Both the position numbers and the translations under genes were made by a program. 64,000 nucleotides of DNA, from NCBI GenBank assembly GCA_026419785.1, contig JAODTK010000367.1, forward strand, positions 310,001 through 374,000, read 5' to 3'. Numbering within the stretch: position 1 is the first letter of the stretch; each line of letters begins with the position of its first letter. Below the pieces are notes generated by a model that was not told where the DNA came from, did not search any database, and saw only the letters and a list, made by a program, of their open reading frames with translations. Positions 45,430-57,449 of this stretch are shown here, in pieces. Source of the DNA: Sclerodactyla briareus. Lineage: Eukaryota; Echinodermata; Holothuroidea; Dendrochirotida; Sclerodactylidae.

Positions 45430-45612
45430 GACGGGGCTTGTGCTGCCTGAACCCCATGTTCCCCTGCGCCAGTCTCTTGTGCTGAGCGTTCAGCGAGATG
45501 ACAATGGACCATTTTCAAGTGTTGGTAGACCCGACCGGGGTCGAACACTGATCTCCGGATGGAAGGGAAGACGCTCTACCTACCAATGTGTCAGCCACTC
45601 GATCATAAGGTA
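45430..45612 (-). mobile_element. tRNA-derived SINE, better copy of the 31.6 kb family
   Basis: On the minus strand: an A box CATTGGTAGGTAGAGC (plus 45,573-45,588), the anticodon-arm-like CCATCCGGAGATC, and a B box GTGTTCGACCCCGG (plus 45,535-45,548). Then come TCTACCAACACTTGAAAATGG, CTGAACGCTCAGCACAAG and GGGGAACATGGGG. The body and its downstream phrase match 31,600-31,775. The internal polymerase III promoter is still recognisable here. Confidence 0.7.
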
Positions 45613-45614
45613 CA

Positions 45615-47640
45615 GAGATGAATATACTGAACACAATTCTGCGATAGGATGCCACGATTCTCGAGAATACACTATTCTTCTATTTTCGACAAAGCAAAAG
45701 TGCACATGGCATAATCGAAAATAGACAATTATGCAATGAATGAACAACAAGTAGCAGTTGTAAAAGTTTCATTACAATTCCCGAGGCGAACAGAGTGCTC
45801 TTTGACATTTTCACGCCTGTAGAAGCAAGCACCTCCAACACGATAGAAATCCAGTCAAGCCTGTAATTGCCGCTATTACAAACAGCTGAATAAAACTCTT
45901 TTGGGATACATATCGACTATCTCATTCATCAGCCTAAATTAACGCTCTAGGATGCATACAGGATGCCGTTTCCTCCGTACGGATGAGAATGAGCCGAGTT
46001 TGATTCATGCGTGCTACTTTTGTGCCCACAAATAGCCATTAATGTTGTTGCAGACTCTTACCATTGTACCCATAACGAGGATGCAATTTCAATTTTCTGA
46101 GGGGCCAGCTGAGGTCTAGCAACAATGTTGGAGAGCACAAATAAGCCCACCACATTATTGATAACGCCTTACTTCACAGGAAACGCAGGATAGTAGCGTC
46201 GACGTCATATTGTCTGGGAAAGAGAGCTCTGTGTGTCGGCTTGATGGTTTCCAAGGCCTGTGTAGGCAGAGGCCTTGATCCTAGGGACAAAACGTGGCTG
46301 ATGCTAACTATGGGGCCTTCACACACGTTAGTTCATTTCCTCGTTCAGTCATTGACGAAGTGGTCATGTTAGTTATAGCCATTATATATCTTACTTCATA
46401 TGTTTGGAGTGTAACACGACATAGCACAATTATGTACTCGTTAATTTAGCGAAGAGAATGAGGGGCCAATAGGAATGTTTTCATATCCCCCCAGGCAAAA
46501 TATCTGATTGTATTTGCCAAGGTAAATATACCTAAAGTATTACGTATTTTTGTAGTCCTATGGTATATTTGAGGAGGTCCACATTGTGAATATGACCTGT
46601 TGGTCTAGCACACGTCTAAAGCATGCTTTATTTCCTCGAAGTGTCCAGGCAGGGGTGAATTATTCCTGCCTTTGGGACGCCATTGTATCGAACCCATCGA
46701 CAGACGTGGGTAGAGATTTCAACAGGTAGCCACGTTCTTCACGTGAAGGAGAAAACACTTACAAGCTAGTGAATTGTATTTTGGATATGTGACACCTTGT
46801 ATGCGAGTCGAACATATCTGCCACCATGGAATTTCCAATTCAGATGTACTAGTCGCAGACTGCCCCGGAATGGAGATGAACAATTCCAACAGAAAACGAC
46901 AGAAATAGGATGAAAGTGGGCAGAGGTACGTTGAGTTTTACGCTGAGTTGCCGTGTTTTCATGTATGTTTAAAGTGCATGAATAGCTGGCGGGTATACCA
47001 TTTCTGTTCTTTTTTAGCAACAACTCAAGATGTGTATAAGCTGAGGAGTCCATCCTCTATATAGACAAAATGTATTAGGAGAGACTCGCTCTCTGTCCCT
47101 CTGGATGGATAGGTTGCAGATACTTTAAATGCGTTTATTATCTTGTGGGCTTTTCGAATTCGTTACAAATACCAAGTCCTCCCTAATAACATTCCCTAAC
47201 GATTCTTCGGTAAAGATTTATCCTTCGTACCACGATATAAACATCATAATAAATCCACAGCGCTAATAGCACAGACCTCACGATCCAAAATTTCAAGAGG
47301 GCGTAATGATTACCACTCTGAAATTTACGATGGTGGGAATATCTGTGTAGAAAGCATGTCGGTCGAAATTAATCGTTAACATGTAGAGTTACATGTAAAT
47401 CAATTCAGAAAAAACAAGATCATGGATTGCTAGATGAATAAAAAAGGTATACACAGGCGAATTGACTTGGTGATCATGCGGGGTGTCTTTCTACTAGTAA
47501 TTAAGATGTACCGAGTAGTTCGATTTTACAAGATAGTGATTTATTCGAGGGAGGGGGGTAGGAATAAAATAGTGCCGTACTAAAATGTACGGCACAGTGA
47601 ATATTGTTGCATGGACTTTAGAAGAACTAATACGTACTGT
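45615..47640. other. No recognised gene
   Basis: About 2 kb of background. The minus frame 46,766-47,053 has no recognised motif. Confidence 0.45.
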
Positions 47641-47644
47641 ATAC

Positions 47645-47830
47645 CAGTGCTGTAGTACTCAAGTCCGGACTCGGACTCAAGTCCGGACTCGAAGACTCAT
47701 GACACCGGACTCAGGAATCAGCTCAGGACTGGGACTCACCTTCAAGGACTTGGACTCAGGCCTGACTCACCTGTCCGGACTCAGGCTTTTCAGCATGAGT
47801 CCTGAGATGAGTCCTTCAATACTTTTCTTC
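47645..47830 (+). repeat. Hexanucleotide-core repeat, family A (GGACTC), copy 1
   Basis: It opens CAGTGCTGTAGTACTC (47,645), then degenerate GGACTC, GAGTCC and GGACTT words up to about 47,830. The opening word recurs at 60,986 (same strand) and 49,977 (opposite strand), so these are copies of one dispersed element rather than independent microsatellites. CAGTGYTG is compatible with a hAT-type end. The overlapping open frame is the repeat translated. Confidence 0.7.
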
Positions 47831-47859
47831 ATTTTTGTCAATTCAAAGGAAATATGACT

Positions 47860-49600
47860 GTAGGAATTGTGAAATTTCTCTATAGCAGCCCGAGTTATAC
47901 TGGCTCTCAGGCATAGTTCATCAAACGGAACCCATCAATGGACTGGAGTTTCGCTTAACACGGCAGAGTACGAAATATAGGTGCATACTACCACAATGTT
48001 TACACTCACTGAAGCAAGTCTGCACGATTTCCAAATTGCAGTCCTCAACATTCAATCGTCGCATCATGAACAGTTCACATGTGCACATAACATTTTTTTA
48101 GAGGTGGTGTACCGATTTGGATGGAGGAAAGCTGTTTTCTGCAGTGAAACTCCTGCGGCGAGAACTATAATTGTCCTGTGGTAGTGTTGTGGTACCTGTT
48201 CCGCGATATTGATTTGAATAGACAATGTACGTCTATTACTCTCGCCTAAGTTAACTGTGATCGTTGTTCCCTTGACCCAGATCAAGCTAGATATGAATTA
48301 CGTACATTGCCCAAGGAGACTCGAGTGTGGCCAAATGAATAGGCTACACCTAATCTGTGAGCTAAGATTTCGCACAAACATTTGTCTATTACATTAACAT
48401 GACACCCCAAAGTAAAGACTGGAACCAGTTGTGCAATATCAATTACATGTGGAAAGGCTTGATGTTGGGGAATAGGGTGGGTAAGTATGGTTAGCAGAGT
48501 AACTTCGAGGTAAGAGTCAGGGGCTCATCCAGATGAGTCGGGGTTGGAGGGTACCAGGGAATGGAGCTAGTAGTTAAAATAACTGGAGAGGTCATGAACC
48601 TGTGTTGTTTGGTGCAATTTATGGACTGTTAGTGAATACGAAACTTTTAGCAAAAGTAATGTCCCCATAGAAATAAGTGTTTTATGAATCCGTTGTGTCA
48701 AATTGTTTGAACACGATTCTGCAGGAACATCCCACATTGGCTATAATCACTCATTCTGCACTCATTCACTCACCCACTCACTCATGGGAGTACTGCCTGA
48801 AGGCACCTAGCCGCATCTCCCCCATCAACTTTCCAGGCAATCGATCAGTCTACCCCCCCCCCCCCCCCAACCCCCTGGGGTACCTTCTCCTACCATGAGC
48901 TACGAGGGTGACCCTGCGAGCGGCCCCGACCCACCGGGTCCTATACTGAAGACACACGTGGACAGGATCGTCCGCCGTGAGGTGTTTCATATAGTATAGG
49001 CTGACTTAATTGTGCCGACAGTTGGAAAACAACTGCAGTCAGTGTTACCCTAACTTGTAATGTGACTACAATATGCTCAGTCATTATGGAAGTTCAGTCG
49101 TATAGTTCATAAACCATACTCACTATATCAGTAACAAGAGAATGTGATTGCGTCTGACAGTAAAAAATGAGGCTAGATTATTGGCTGATCAAATTGAAAC
49201 TCAAACTAGAGAGTAGCACAACTTTAAATTTTGAAATTGCTGAAGCATCATATTAGAATATCATTCTACATCTTTACAACTTTTCCTTATGAAGAAAGGC
49301 GTTCGGTCGGTTCATAGCATAGATAAATAGGCCCTTTGGTTGGTACAACACAGTCAGGGCTTGGAAGTCGGACCAGGGTAGGGGCATGTTCAGAGCTAAT
49401 AGGCGGTAACTCAGGATTAGCCTATAGGCCACTAGGAGCATGTGACCTGTTATGGAAGTGGTATTGATCGTCAACTTTGGATAGTTGCAGAGATTCTAAA
49501 GTTATGTGAGCATGCAATCACTTTTGGCAATATACACACATGCTTAGCAATTCATCACTGTGTTCAGCATCTGAACGTTTTCAGAAGTGATGCGAAATAG
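47860..49600. other. No recognised gene
   Basis: Contains a short ACTC repeat at about 48,752-48,786 and a 16-C run at 48,853-48,868. No coding sequence or element was recognised. Confidence 0.45.
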
Positions 49601-49614
49601 TGTTCATCCTGAAC

Positions 49615-49740
49615 ACTGGTTTTAGGGTGTTGGTGCGGGTTGTTGGTGTTGGACCTTTCTGGTGACGGTGTTGAGTTCCTATTTGTCGGTGTTGTTGTCG
49701 GTTTCTAGAGCTACTGGTGTTGGTGTCGGATTTGGCCAGT
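49615..49740 (-). repeat. Hexanucleotide-core repeat, family B (ACACCG), copy 1
   Basis: The plus strand is rich in GGTGTTG and GTGTCGG words (GTTGGTGTTGG, GTCGGTGTTGTTGTCGG, GGTGTTGGTGTCGG), the complement of the ACACCGACACCG core seen at 57.3, 59.4 and 59.8 kb. Edges are not sharp. Confidence 0.65.
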
Positions 49741-49825
49741 TGCCATACAACACGGATTAGAACTAGATGATGTTCCTCTGAAGTTTTCATTACAGTGCAG
49801 TTAACATTGAATGTGTCAAATTTAC

Positions 49826-49977
49826 ACATGGACTCATGGATTCGGACTCGGACTCATGCATTGGGACTTGGACTCGGACCTCGGACGCACACTCGGGCAC
49901 TGGAATCGGACTCGGACTCGGACTCACTGCTCGTGACTCGGACTCGGACTCACCCGAGTGGACTCGCTACAGCACTG
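49826..49977 (-). repeat. Hexanucleotide-core repeat, family A (GGACTC), copy 2
   Basis: This copy runs in the opposite orientation. It ends CTCGCTACAGCACTG on the plus strand (49,963-49,977), so on the minus strand it opens CAGTGCTGTAGCGAGTCC like the other copies. The core is (GGACTC)n with ACTCATGG variants at the far end. The plus frame with Asp-Ser repeats is an artefact of this core. Confidence 0.7.
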
Positions 49978-49989
49978 ATGTATACCCTA

Positions 49990-51715
49990 CCGGCATAATT
50001 GACACTGTCTGTGACAGAGGGCATTTCAAACGCTATATTCCTATCCAAAGTTCTAATAATTACCGGTACAGTTGTGTTCAATTGCACTCATTGTTGCTCT
50101 CTAAAGTAAAATGGACAAGGACGCCTGGTTGATCGAAGAAAATGCTATTCTAAATCACATTGTTTTAGTAGCATTTCCTGGTTGATCCAATTACATGTTT
50201 CTAAAACAAGGTCGGCGTCGCTCATAGTGTGCATAGAGAACGTGCCCTGATAACTGTATCGACAGGTACAATCAAACCGCAATAGTCCTGAATGAAAACT
50301 GAAACTGCATGGCGGACCTTGAAAGCAGAACCTACGCATAAGCAAGCCGGTGTTGTGATACAACTTGATGAGAAGCCACGACCGGTACTCTCGGTACCCG
50401 GAGAGCGTGGGATATCGGGACAATATAAATAATTCGACTAGTGTATCACCAATGGTAATGACACTGGAGATATTCACATACCACATGTATTGTCTCCATT
50501 GTTGCCAGAAGTAATTGCCAAAGCTCAGGATAGAAGAAATGATGAATACCGTATAGTTGAAAGGGTCATTATGTAATTTTACTTGCAATCAAGTGTCCAA
50601 TAGTTCCCTGTTGAATGGACACAATTGATCGTTTTGCTGTCGAGAGGCGTGCTCTGGCGCTTCCGGGGAGGATTGAATTACCAGCGACACTATGGTTAAT
50701 GATCACATACAGAAACGGGAATGGGAATTTATTCGGTAATAATAGAGGAAGGGTAGTACTACCGATTAGATAATATTATATATAGATAATATTCCCGCAT
50801 TTTCATTTTTTTACTGCGAGGTTCAGGAGAACAAGTGGCGTACCTACGAGGGAGGGGGGAGAGGGTCCGAACCCCCATGACCCAAGTGACCAAGAAATTT
50901 TTAACACAACAATCTATTTTTTACAGTTCAGTAGAGGTTTTGCAGCTGTCATTTCGCCAAATATTGAAGCCAGCATGTTTATAGGGGCCATAAATTGTAC
51001 TTTGTACTTTGTACTTGCCAATAGGGATGGTGAGGCCATTTAGGACGGCGCACTTTCCTTGGGTTCCGACCTTAACCCCCCCCCCCCCCCCCCACCCCAG
51101 ACCAAACTCTTGGTACGCGCCTGAGGAGAACTTTTTTAATTTAATATCTTATACAATATTTTCATTGGGCCTATGTCTAAAATACACACTGCGGGGCATC
51201 GAGGGCAACAGGATGTTATCTAAAGATTATCCCAGTGTACCGGGCTTACCGAAAGCTTGAAGAAGAGTATTTTTCGGAGGACTCTTCTTGTTGGCTCGAG
51301 AAGTGTAGCTACTGCAACGCCAAAAATTCCAGCCTAATATCATCCTTTCGCTTACGCATCTTTTATATTGTTTATGCTGTTCTGGACCGACCAAAGCAGA
51401 AAGAAAGAAAAAACAAACTGAATTCTATTCAATACGATTACTCAATCAGGAAAATTCTTGTTTGGAAGTGCCGCTTCAGCTGGAAAATGATCCGGTAGAT
51501 GAAACGACTGAGGCCCTATAGACTAGAGTAAATATCGAACTATGTAGCCAAAGAACCAAACATGATTAGCGCCGGCATCGATGCATTGTATGTCATTCAT
51601 TTCATTTTAGCCTTTATGACCATTTGTCATCCACGGCCTCTGGGTATCGATGAGTGATTGAGCAAGATAACCTGATCTCGCGCGTCGGAAGTTTGAATAT
51701 CGTGTTTCTTTCCGG
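49990..51715. other. No recognised gene
   Basis: The minus frame at 50,145-50,588 (147 codons) is the longest unexplained frame in AT-rich DNA here but matches nothing I know and has no obvious promoter or splice context. An 18-C run lies at 51,076-51,093. Confidence 0.4.
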
Positions 51716-51718
51716 CAG

Positions 51719-52008
51719 ACGAGAGATTGCGAAAACATCAGCAGTCTGAAATGAAACAGTTACGCGACGGCAATTTATGTGTACCTAAATCTATTAAGGA
51801 CTTCTGTTCAAACGACAGCTGGAGAGAAAGAGGAAACAGACGTGAATACAACATGCAGGTCAGCTGGATGGAATATGAAACCGTTACCCCTGACTACAAC
51901 GAACACAATCGAGGATTTGACCCTTTTACAAATCAAACAAACGGGAAAAATATTGTTATTGTGCACTCTAGTTTGGTACAGGAGCATATAACACATACGA
52001 CTTTGTGA
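51719..52008 (+). other. Candidate internal or terminal exon, unverified
   Basis: A good 3' splice-site-like tract, TTTCTTTCCGGCAG, ends at 51,718 and is followed directly by 96 open codons to a TGA at 52,006. Residues are of mixed, soluble composition (for example KQLRDGNLCVPKSIKDFC and YETVTPDYNEHNRGFDPF), not low complexity. No domain is recognised, no polyadenylation signal was seen just downstream, and no partner exon was found. It may be chance. Confidence 0.22.
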
Positions 52009-52529
52009 AAGTCTGGATATGTTGACGGGACGGGGGTGAAGGACGCCCGGGGTATATGCTGTTTAGAAGTGTATTAACAATGATTGAGAGCTAATGAAAG
52101 GAAAAATAGTACCTCAAACTCGTTGGTTTTTCTACCCATTTGGGGCCGGTACTAGAGGGGAGTGTATTAATTGATTCGCCATAAATATCGAAAATAGTGT
52201 CCTAACACACTAATAACGCCCGGGTCGAATTGACCAGAAAGTTGGCGCGAAGCGTATACACAGAAGATTTTAACTTTTCATACCCTCTAGACTGCCGAAA
52301 ACAGCACGTGCCAGACTCGATAGCACCCATCTACATGTGTGATTGAGTAAGAGGGACAGACAAAACAGTTGTCATTGGCATACTAAGATGATTTACCGAA
52401 CATTTCACACATGGTATGGTAATACCTTTTCCACTCTGGCATTTGTTTGCGTGGGATCCAGGGTTCTGCCCAACGGGCCGTGGAAAAGGCATGGGCGACG
52501 GACCATTCACAATCTTGTGAGCAGTGAAT

Positions 52530-52760
52530 ATTTGGCCCGACGAATTTTAAAAGTCAGGAATGAAAAATCCACCCAGCGCGCGCCAAAGCGGCACGTGAGA
52601 AATTTTTGTTGATGTTTTCCGGGCATGTTATTCGAAAAAGTCAGCAGGAAAATGAGGAATTTTTCACTTTGTCTCTTTCCTTCTAAAATTTTCACAAATT
52701 TTCGCGCCGAAATTTCATCTCAGAAAGAAAAATGAGGGGGGTTTGGGGGGGGGTGGGGGT
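52530..52760 (+). repeat. CGCGCG-palindrome dispersed repeat, copy 1
   Basis: The core CAGCGCGCGCCAAAGCGGCACGTGAGAAATTTTTG is followed by GATGTTTTCCGGGCATG and, later, GCCGAAATTTCATCTCAGA. The same order occurs at 53,885-54,060 (CGCGCG..GAAGCGCGCGGAAAATGTTTTG, CATGGTTTCGGGCG, GCCGGAATTTTTCATCTCAGA). It ends in a G-rich run (about 52,737-52,765). No coding content. Confidence 0.6.
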
Positions 52761-52765
52761 GGGCA

Positions 52766-53865
52766 GTCTGCCTTCCAAGGTTTCTGATATCATTTGAGGG
52801 AAAAAAATGATACGAAGCATTACATCGCATATTCACAACGCCTGGTAGAAAAACGCCATTAAAAAATTACGAACTTTTGACTATTCGAGTTAAAATTCGA
52901 GCATCGGTATTGGAACATGGGTAATCCTTCGACTTCGGCCTGGTTGGGTCCAGGTCTTCACCTGGTGTCCGCACCTTGAATTAGAGGACTTAACCTTAAA
53001 ACCAATTTCCAACGCGATTTATTGTTCGGTAGACATAAATGAATCAGTTTAAGGTTTAGCAATCATAATTATGATTATCACTGTGAACCACTGCCAGACC
53101 CACATAATAAAATGACCATGGTGCACGGTACACGTTCACAGTTCAGTCAATGGGGGGGGGGGGGGAGAACAACTCACCCAGACTCTAAAAAAAGGTTAGT
53201 GGATTCATTCAGTTTTTTATATGGAAAAACTTATATCAGTATGATGCCGCAAAATTAGGCCACCGAATCCATATTAAAAAACTTTTTCATGTTTACTTTT
53301 CCCGAATTCCTTCCATTATTTCTTCGAATTCGGGTATTTTTCGTCGTGTTTTCACGTTTCAAATTATCCGCAACCCGGCCCGACCCATCTGGATATTATG
53401 ACCTGATTTGCCATAAGTGGTTATCGTACGAATCCTGGTGATATACTTCCATCTTACTATATGGGGCAGAGATTTACCATGTTCACCTAACTTGGGTTGA
53501 AAAAAATGAGATGAAAAATAAATGTTTGCCGATTAGCAAAATATACGGTGTATCTGCTTAGGGGACTATTCCCAATCCAAAGAACAGTCTTTGTGGTTTG
53601 TGACCCCATAACTGTGGAAGTCTCCGTACTATGTGTGTTTTCACTCTTGACCACCCCCAACTTTCAGCAGGAGAATTGCGCCCTTGAATATTACGCAAAG
53701 CCAATGTGCCAGTGTCAGCTTGTTTGAGCCCAGTACCGTGACCAATTTGGTCCTCATGCAATCGTAGACGACTGCAGAATAAAAATTGAAAGGAGAAAAA
53801 AAAGTGTTGGGAGGAGCTGGCATAGGCGACGGGACCCTTATGAGTTGCGGCAGAACATGTGGGCC
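52766..53865. other. No recognised gene
   Basis: A 14-G run lies at 53,152-53,165. The minus frame 53,558-53,977 (139 codons) overlaps the next repeat copy and has no recognised motif. Confidence 0.4.
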
Positions 53866-53869
53866 TAAA

Positions 53870-54065
53870 CGACAGAAAAGCAGCCACGCGCGCGTGATGA
53901 AGCGCGCGGAAAATGTTTTGCATGGTTTCGGGCGTTTGATTGAAAAATTCAGGCCAGTCAGCGGACAGTTCGGGCAATTTCCTTCACTTTGGCCTTTTTC
54001 TGTCCGGATTTACCCCAATTATGTTCAATTTTTGCCGGAATTTTTCATCTCAGAATAACTTGAGA
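53870..54065 (+). repeat. CGCGCG-palindrome dispersed repeat, copy 2
   Basis: The second copy of the repeat at 52,530. It begins CCACGCGCGCGTGATGAAGCGCGCG and ends TTTTTCATCTCAGAATAACTTGAGA. A lone related palindrome, GTCGCGCGAAGCGCGAG, lies at 29,144. Confidence 0.6.
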
Positions 54066-54069
54066 TATT

Positions 54070-56150
54070 CAAAGGGCCGCTACGCAATTTGGTCCGAGAC
54101 AGAAGTCAAAGCAGTTTGGATTTTAACAATTAATACATTGTAACAAACTAAGTAGCCTAGTTACTCTGTTTAGACTGGGGCGTCGTCGTCACTCAATTGA
54201 TTATTGGGTGAATGTTAAAGGTAAGGTATTTCGCCCTGGAATTAGTAAGTGCACTGTGATTTATGTTGCAGAGAAAGGAAGGAATACTTTAAAATCCGTC
54301 ACTGAGGTATTTGATTGATATTAACATTCTGTCGGACCTGTGGGAGGGTCAGGCAGTCAGGAGTTCAGGGATTTACCCGGTACCCTTTTGGATTTGCTTA
54401 GTATGTGGAAGGAAATTCATGCTCTAAAAATGTAATTATTTTGTTTTGGGCGAAGAATGTGCGACCACCAAGGGCATAATTCTCTTCTTTTGTGATGGCC
54501 TGAAGCCTACCACCCATGGGACATCTCAGTTGGGGGGTCTAGGGAAACGGCATGGAACGGAAGTCGAGCCGTGAGCCAATTCTAGAGAACTCAGGTTATA
54601 TAAATCTTCGTTTTGCCTCGTACCGTTTCTTTCGACGGAAATTTGACTCTTCTGAATATACAAAGTTGTTCGAATTTGCTGCCAATCCATGAAGGTAGAA
54701 TGGCACACAAAAGTCGAAAGGTACTATTTGCATGGTTTCCTTTGTATAGGCTATGATTTAAAAAAAAATGCTTCTAATCTTTGCTAGAATTATACATTTC
54801 TTGCCTGGGTTGTTTTGTTAACATAACATTCAAATCCGATATAGCGCTTACAAAGTAGGGAATATCTCGACGCGCTACACAATTGTTTGCTGTCTCGGTT
54901 CGGATCATGGGCCACGGAACTGTTTTTTTGTGAAATTGAAGTGCAAGATATATATTGTTTAAAATGTGAGTTGCATCGTATATCGATCATTTTAGCTGGT
55001 CTAGAAATGCTAGATCTAGGAAGCAATTTTGTCAAATATAGTCCCAGAATCCACACATGTTGCACTTAAAACTATTTGCACGGAATCTCATAGCTTATCG
55101 TGCACGTGTCCTAACATTCACTGACAGCGAAACAACACCAGGAGACCCCGACGGACGATTTTTTTTTGCATATTTCTTGGACATGATAAAATCACACACA
55201 ACCTCCAAACTTGACAAATTGACAAATTTTTGCTCATCAATGGGCTTCTCCAAGAGAATCGGCATCTGCGACATTGTGGCCATTTAGCACTTTGACAGGT
55301 TTGTCCGCCCGAAATTGTGCCTATTCTTTGCCCAATGCGGTGTTCCTTGCTTTTCAAACATCATAATGTTGTTGGATCGGGTCTGAACTCCTCATCTGCC
55401 AACGTCCGCTTGTGTTATAATCAAAGTACATTTTGTCTACTTGTTATAAAAAAATAAAGAAATCGGCACTTATGGTTTCGAGTGGAGAAAACTTCATTCG
55501 CCAAATATGCCTCCAAAATGCATCGCTCACTAGACACTATAGAAGCAACAGGTACAGGTCATCTGCGCGCCCAGCACGCGAAAATTTTGGACATCGGGTT
55601 CGGAACAAAAGCCCTCTTTGGTCTTTGTGGAGCTGTTTTCTCAATATTTTTTCAAACCCCACACAACACTTTAAAACGAATACGTGTGTAACGGACATGT
55701 ACTTTCGAGGATCAAAAAGTGGTGGTAATGGGGGGGGGGCATTTTTTGATTGATGTCCCCCCACTTCGAATGGGGGGAGGGGGCTGTCCTCTGCCTCTCC
55801 TGCCCCTCCCCCCCCCAGGAATCGCCCCCAAAGAATGACCGTTTTTTTATATTCAAATGCTGATGATATCCTTGTGACCTGGTAGCAACAACAAATGAAT
55901 GAAGCAAGCTAACGTCAGCGAAATTATTGAACAGCCATTCCAGTCATCGATAGCATTTATTCTCATTTATAATAGGCCCCATGGGTGTTCGGTGACTCAA
56001 TTAGATTAACCTTGTTTGTTTAAACTGATGGGATGAGGTGTTTGCTTTCCATCTGGAATTGCTGGTGGCAAACCTGGTCAAGGGAAATATTCATAGCAAT
56101 GAACAAACAGATTAGGCACACATGAACATCACGACATATGGACCAACTGG
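54070..56150. other. No recognised gene
   Basis: Short unrecognised frames only. G and C runs lie at about 55,730-55,738 and 55,808-55,817. Confidence 0.4.
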
Positions 56151-56159
56151 ATGGCTTTG

Positions 56160-56350
56160 GAAGTGGATTTTATTTTGGAGTTTGAGTTTGCAAGAATGTT
56201 CGCAGAATTAACGACTGTTTATCTACAACTTGCCATTCATCAGAGCAACGGTCCCTTTCACAGTGCACCGTTTGGCCACCTCTATTGGATAACGCAAACA
56301 CCATTTCCTTTAAATATTCCTCTAGCCCATATAAAAGTGGATTCCATACA
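56160..56350 (+). pseudogene. Gypsy-type reverse transcriptase remnant
   Basis: The plus frame reads FEFARMFAELTTVYLQLAIH (about 56,181-56,240), then SAPFGHLYWITQTPFPLNIP. It lines up with the Gypsy RT core: x-A-K-x-F-[ST]-x-L-D-L-x-x-[GA]-Y-x-Q-I-x-[IV], about 12-14 residues, TPFG-x-Y-x-[FW]-xxx-PFGL-x-x-xP. The spacing between PFG and the second PF is exactly that of the family. The motif-A Asp (LDL) is Thr here and PFGL is PFPL, so it is inactive. Only about 60 residues remain. It need not belong with the RNase H remnant at 29.2 kb. Confidence 0.6.
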
Positions 56351-56589
56351 ATAATGATTAACAACAGTACCTCCTTGTTGGCGGTGTACTTTAACTGATT
56401 CACAATTGTATGGGCGCAAAATCATTACTAGGCCCTATATTCTAGGAATTCGAACCTTTTGGTGTGTATAGGAACAGGGCATCCCAAATATGAACATTGC
56501 GCATCAGAAATTTACCGGATGTAATATAATCAATATATTATGCAGGAACATTGATTGCAATATCGTTGTAGTGACTCAGTTGCCTCAGT

Positions 56590-56990
56590 GAAACTTATTC
56601 TAATAATAATAATATACGGTATTTATAAAGCGCAAAATTCGCCTCTTATGGATGTTTGCACCAAAATAAAACAGAAAAAACTAAAAATTGAAAAAACAAA
56701 AAACTAAACAAATACGTTTTAAAGTTCTGCGAAAACTAGTACAGTTTTTGCCCGTCTGATAATGTGGAAGATTGTTCGCTCCTTTTGCCGCAACCACTTC
56801 GAAAGACCTGTCCGCCGTACATACAAGACGGATCGAGGGAGATGGCGTAACCCATGGCTTGAGGATCGTAGAGTCCTCGCTGACTCGTACCCAATCACCA
56901 TGTTATTATGTAAACTTGACGCTAAGTTGGCAAGGCCTGTAGGGTGGAGCAGAGTTTTAAAGAGCAATCCTCTCTCTATAGGTACCAGTG
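56590..56990 (-). pseudogene. LINE 3' end (CR1/L2-like) with ATT tail
   Basis: On the minus strand a frame reads FKTLLHPTGLANLA and, further on, ARTLRSSSHGLRHLPRSVL (about 56,885-56,830). In a shifted frame, SSTLSDGQ and FSQNFKTYLF (about 56,770-56,710) follow. These are the thumb-to-C-terminus motifs P[ST]RxLRSSSxxLLxVPR and FKxxLKTYLF of CR1/L2-type elements. Then come the tail GCGCTTTATAAATACCGTATATTATTATTATTA and the element's end at about 56,597. The tail is like that of the SINE at 14 kb. Confidence 0.75.
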
Positions 56991-57285
56991 CATTCCGTGA
57001 GTGATGGCGATATGTGGTCAGATTTTATCTTTTGGGGAATATGATACGGCGCCATATCTGACTCGCTGAAGAGGAGGATTGAATTTGTGGTCAAACATTA
57101 GAGGAGGACATTGGAATATCGAGCCGTGAGGTGACGGAAGATTGACCGAAGTTCAGTGGCTTCCAAAGTCAGGATATTTCGTTATGAGCCAATATTGCAA
57201 AAGTGAATTGTAGCAATACGGCAAATATGGTCAACGTGAGAATCCAAGTCAACTCAGGGTCGTAAATTACTCTGAGATTATTTAT

Positions 57286-57445
57286 CAGTGTTGGCCGACA
57301 CCGGCACATCCGACGCCAACACCGATACCAGTAGCTATCGGGAAACCGACACCACACCGACACCGGTATCGGAAATAGGAGGCTAACACGACACCAGAAG
57401 GGGTCGACACCAACACCCGACACGAACACCTGGAAAACAGTGTTA
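57286..57445 (+). repeat. Hexanucleotide-core repeat, family B (ACACCG), copy 2
   Basis: It opens CAGTGTTGGCCGACACCGG (57,286) and continues with ACACCGA, CCAACACC and CGACACC words to about 57,430. CAGTGTTA follows at 57,438. The sharp CAGTGTTG opening parallels the CAGTGCTG opening of family A. Confidence 0.7.
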
Positions 57446-57449
57446 GGAA

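Noticed and set aside
49836..50132. Asp-Ser repeat protein
   Set aside because: It is the translation of the (GGACTC)n core of a dispersed repeat.
50145..50588. 147-codon minus frame with hydrophobic segments
   Set aside because: No recognisable domain, no splice or promoter context, and its length is near the upper end of what chance allows in 64 kb on six frames.
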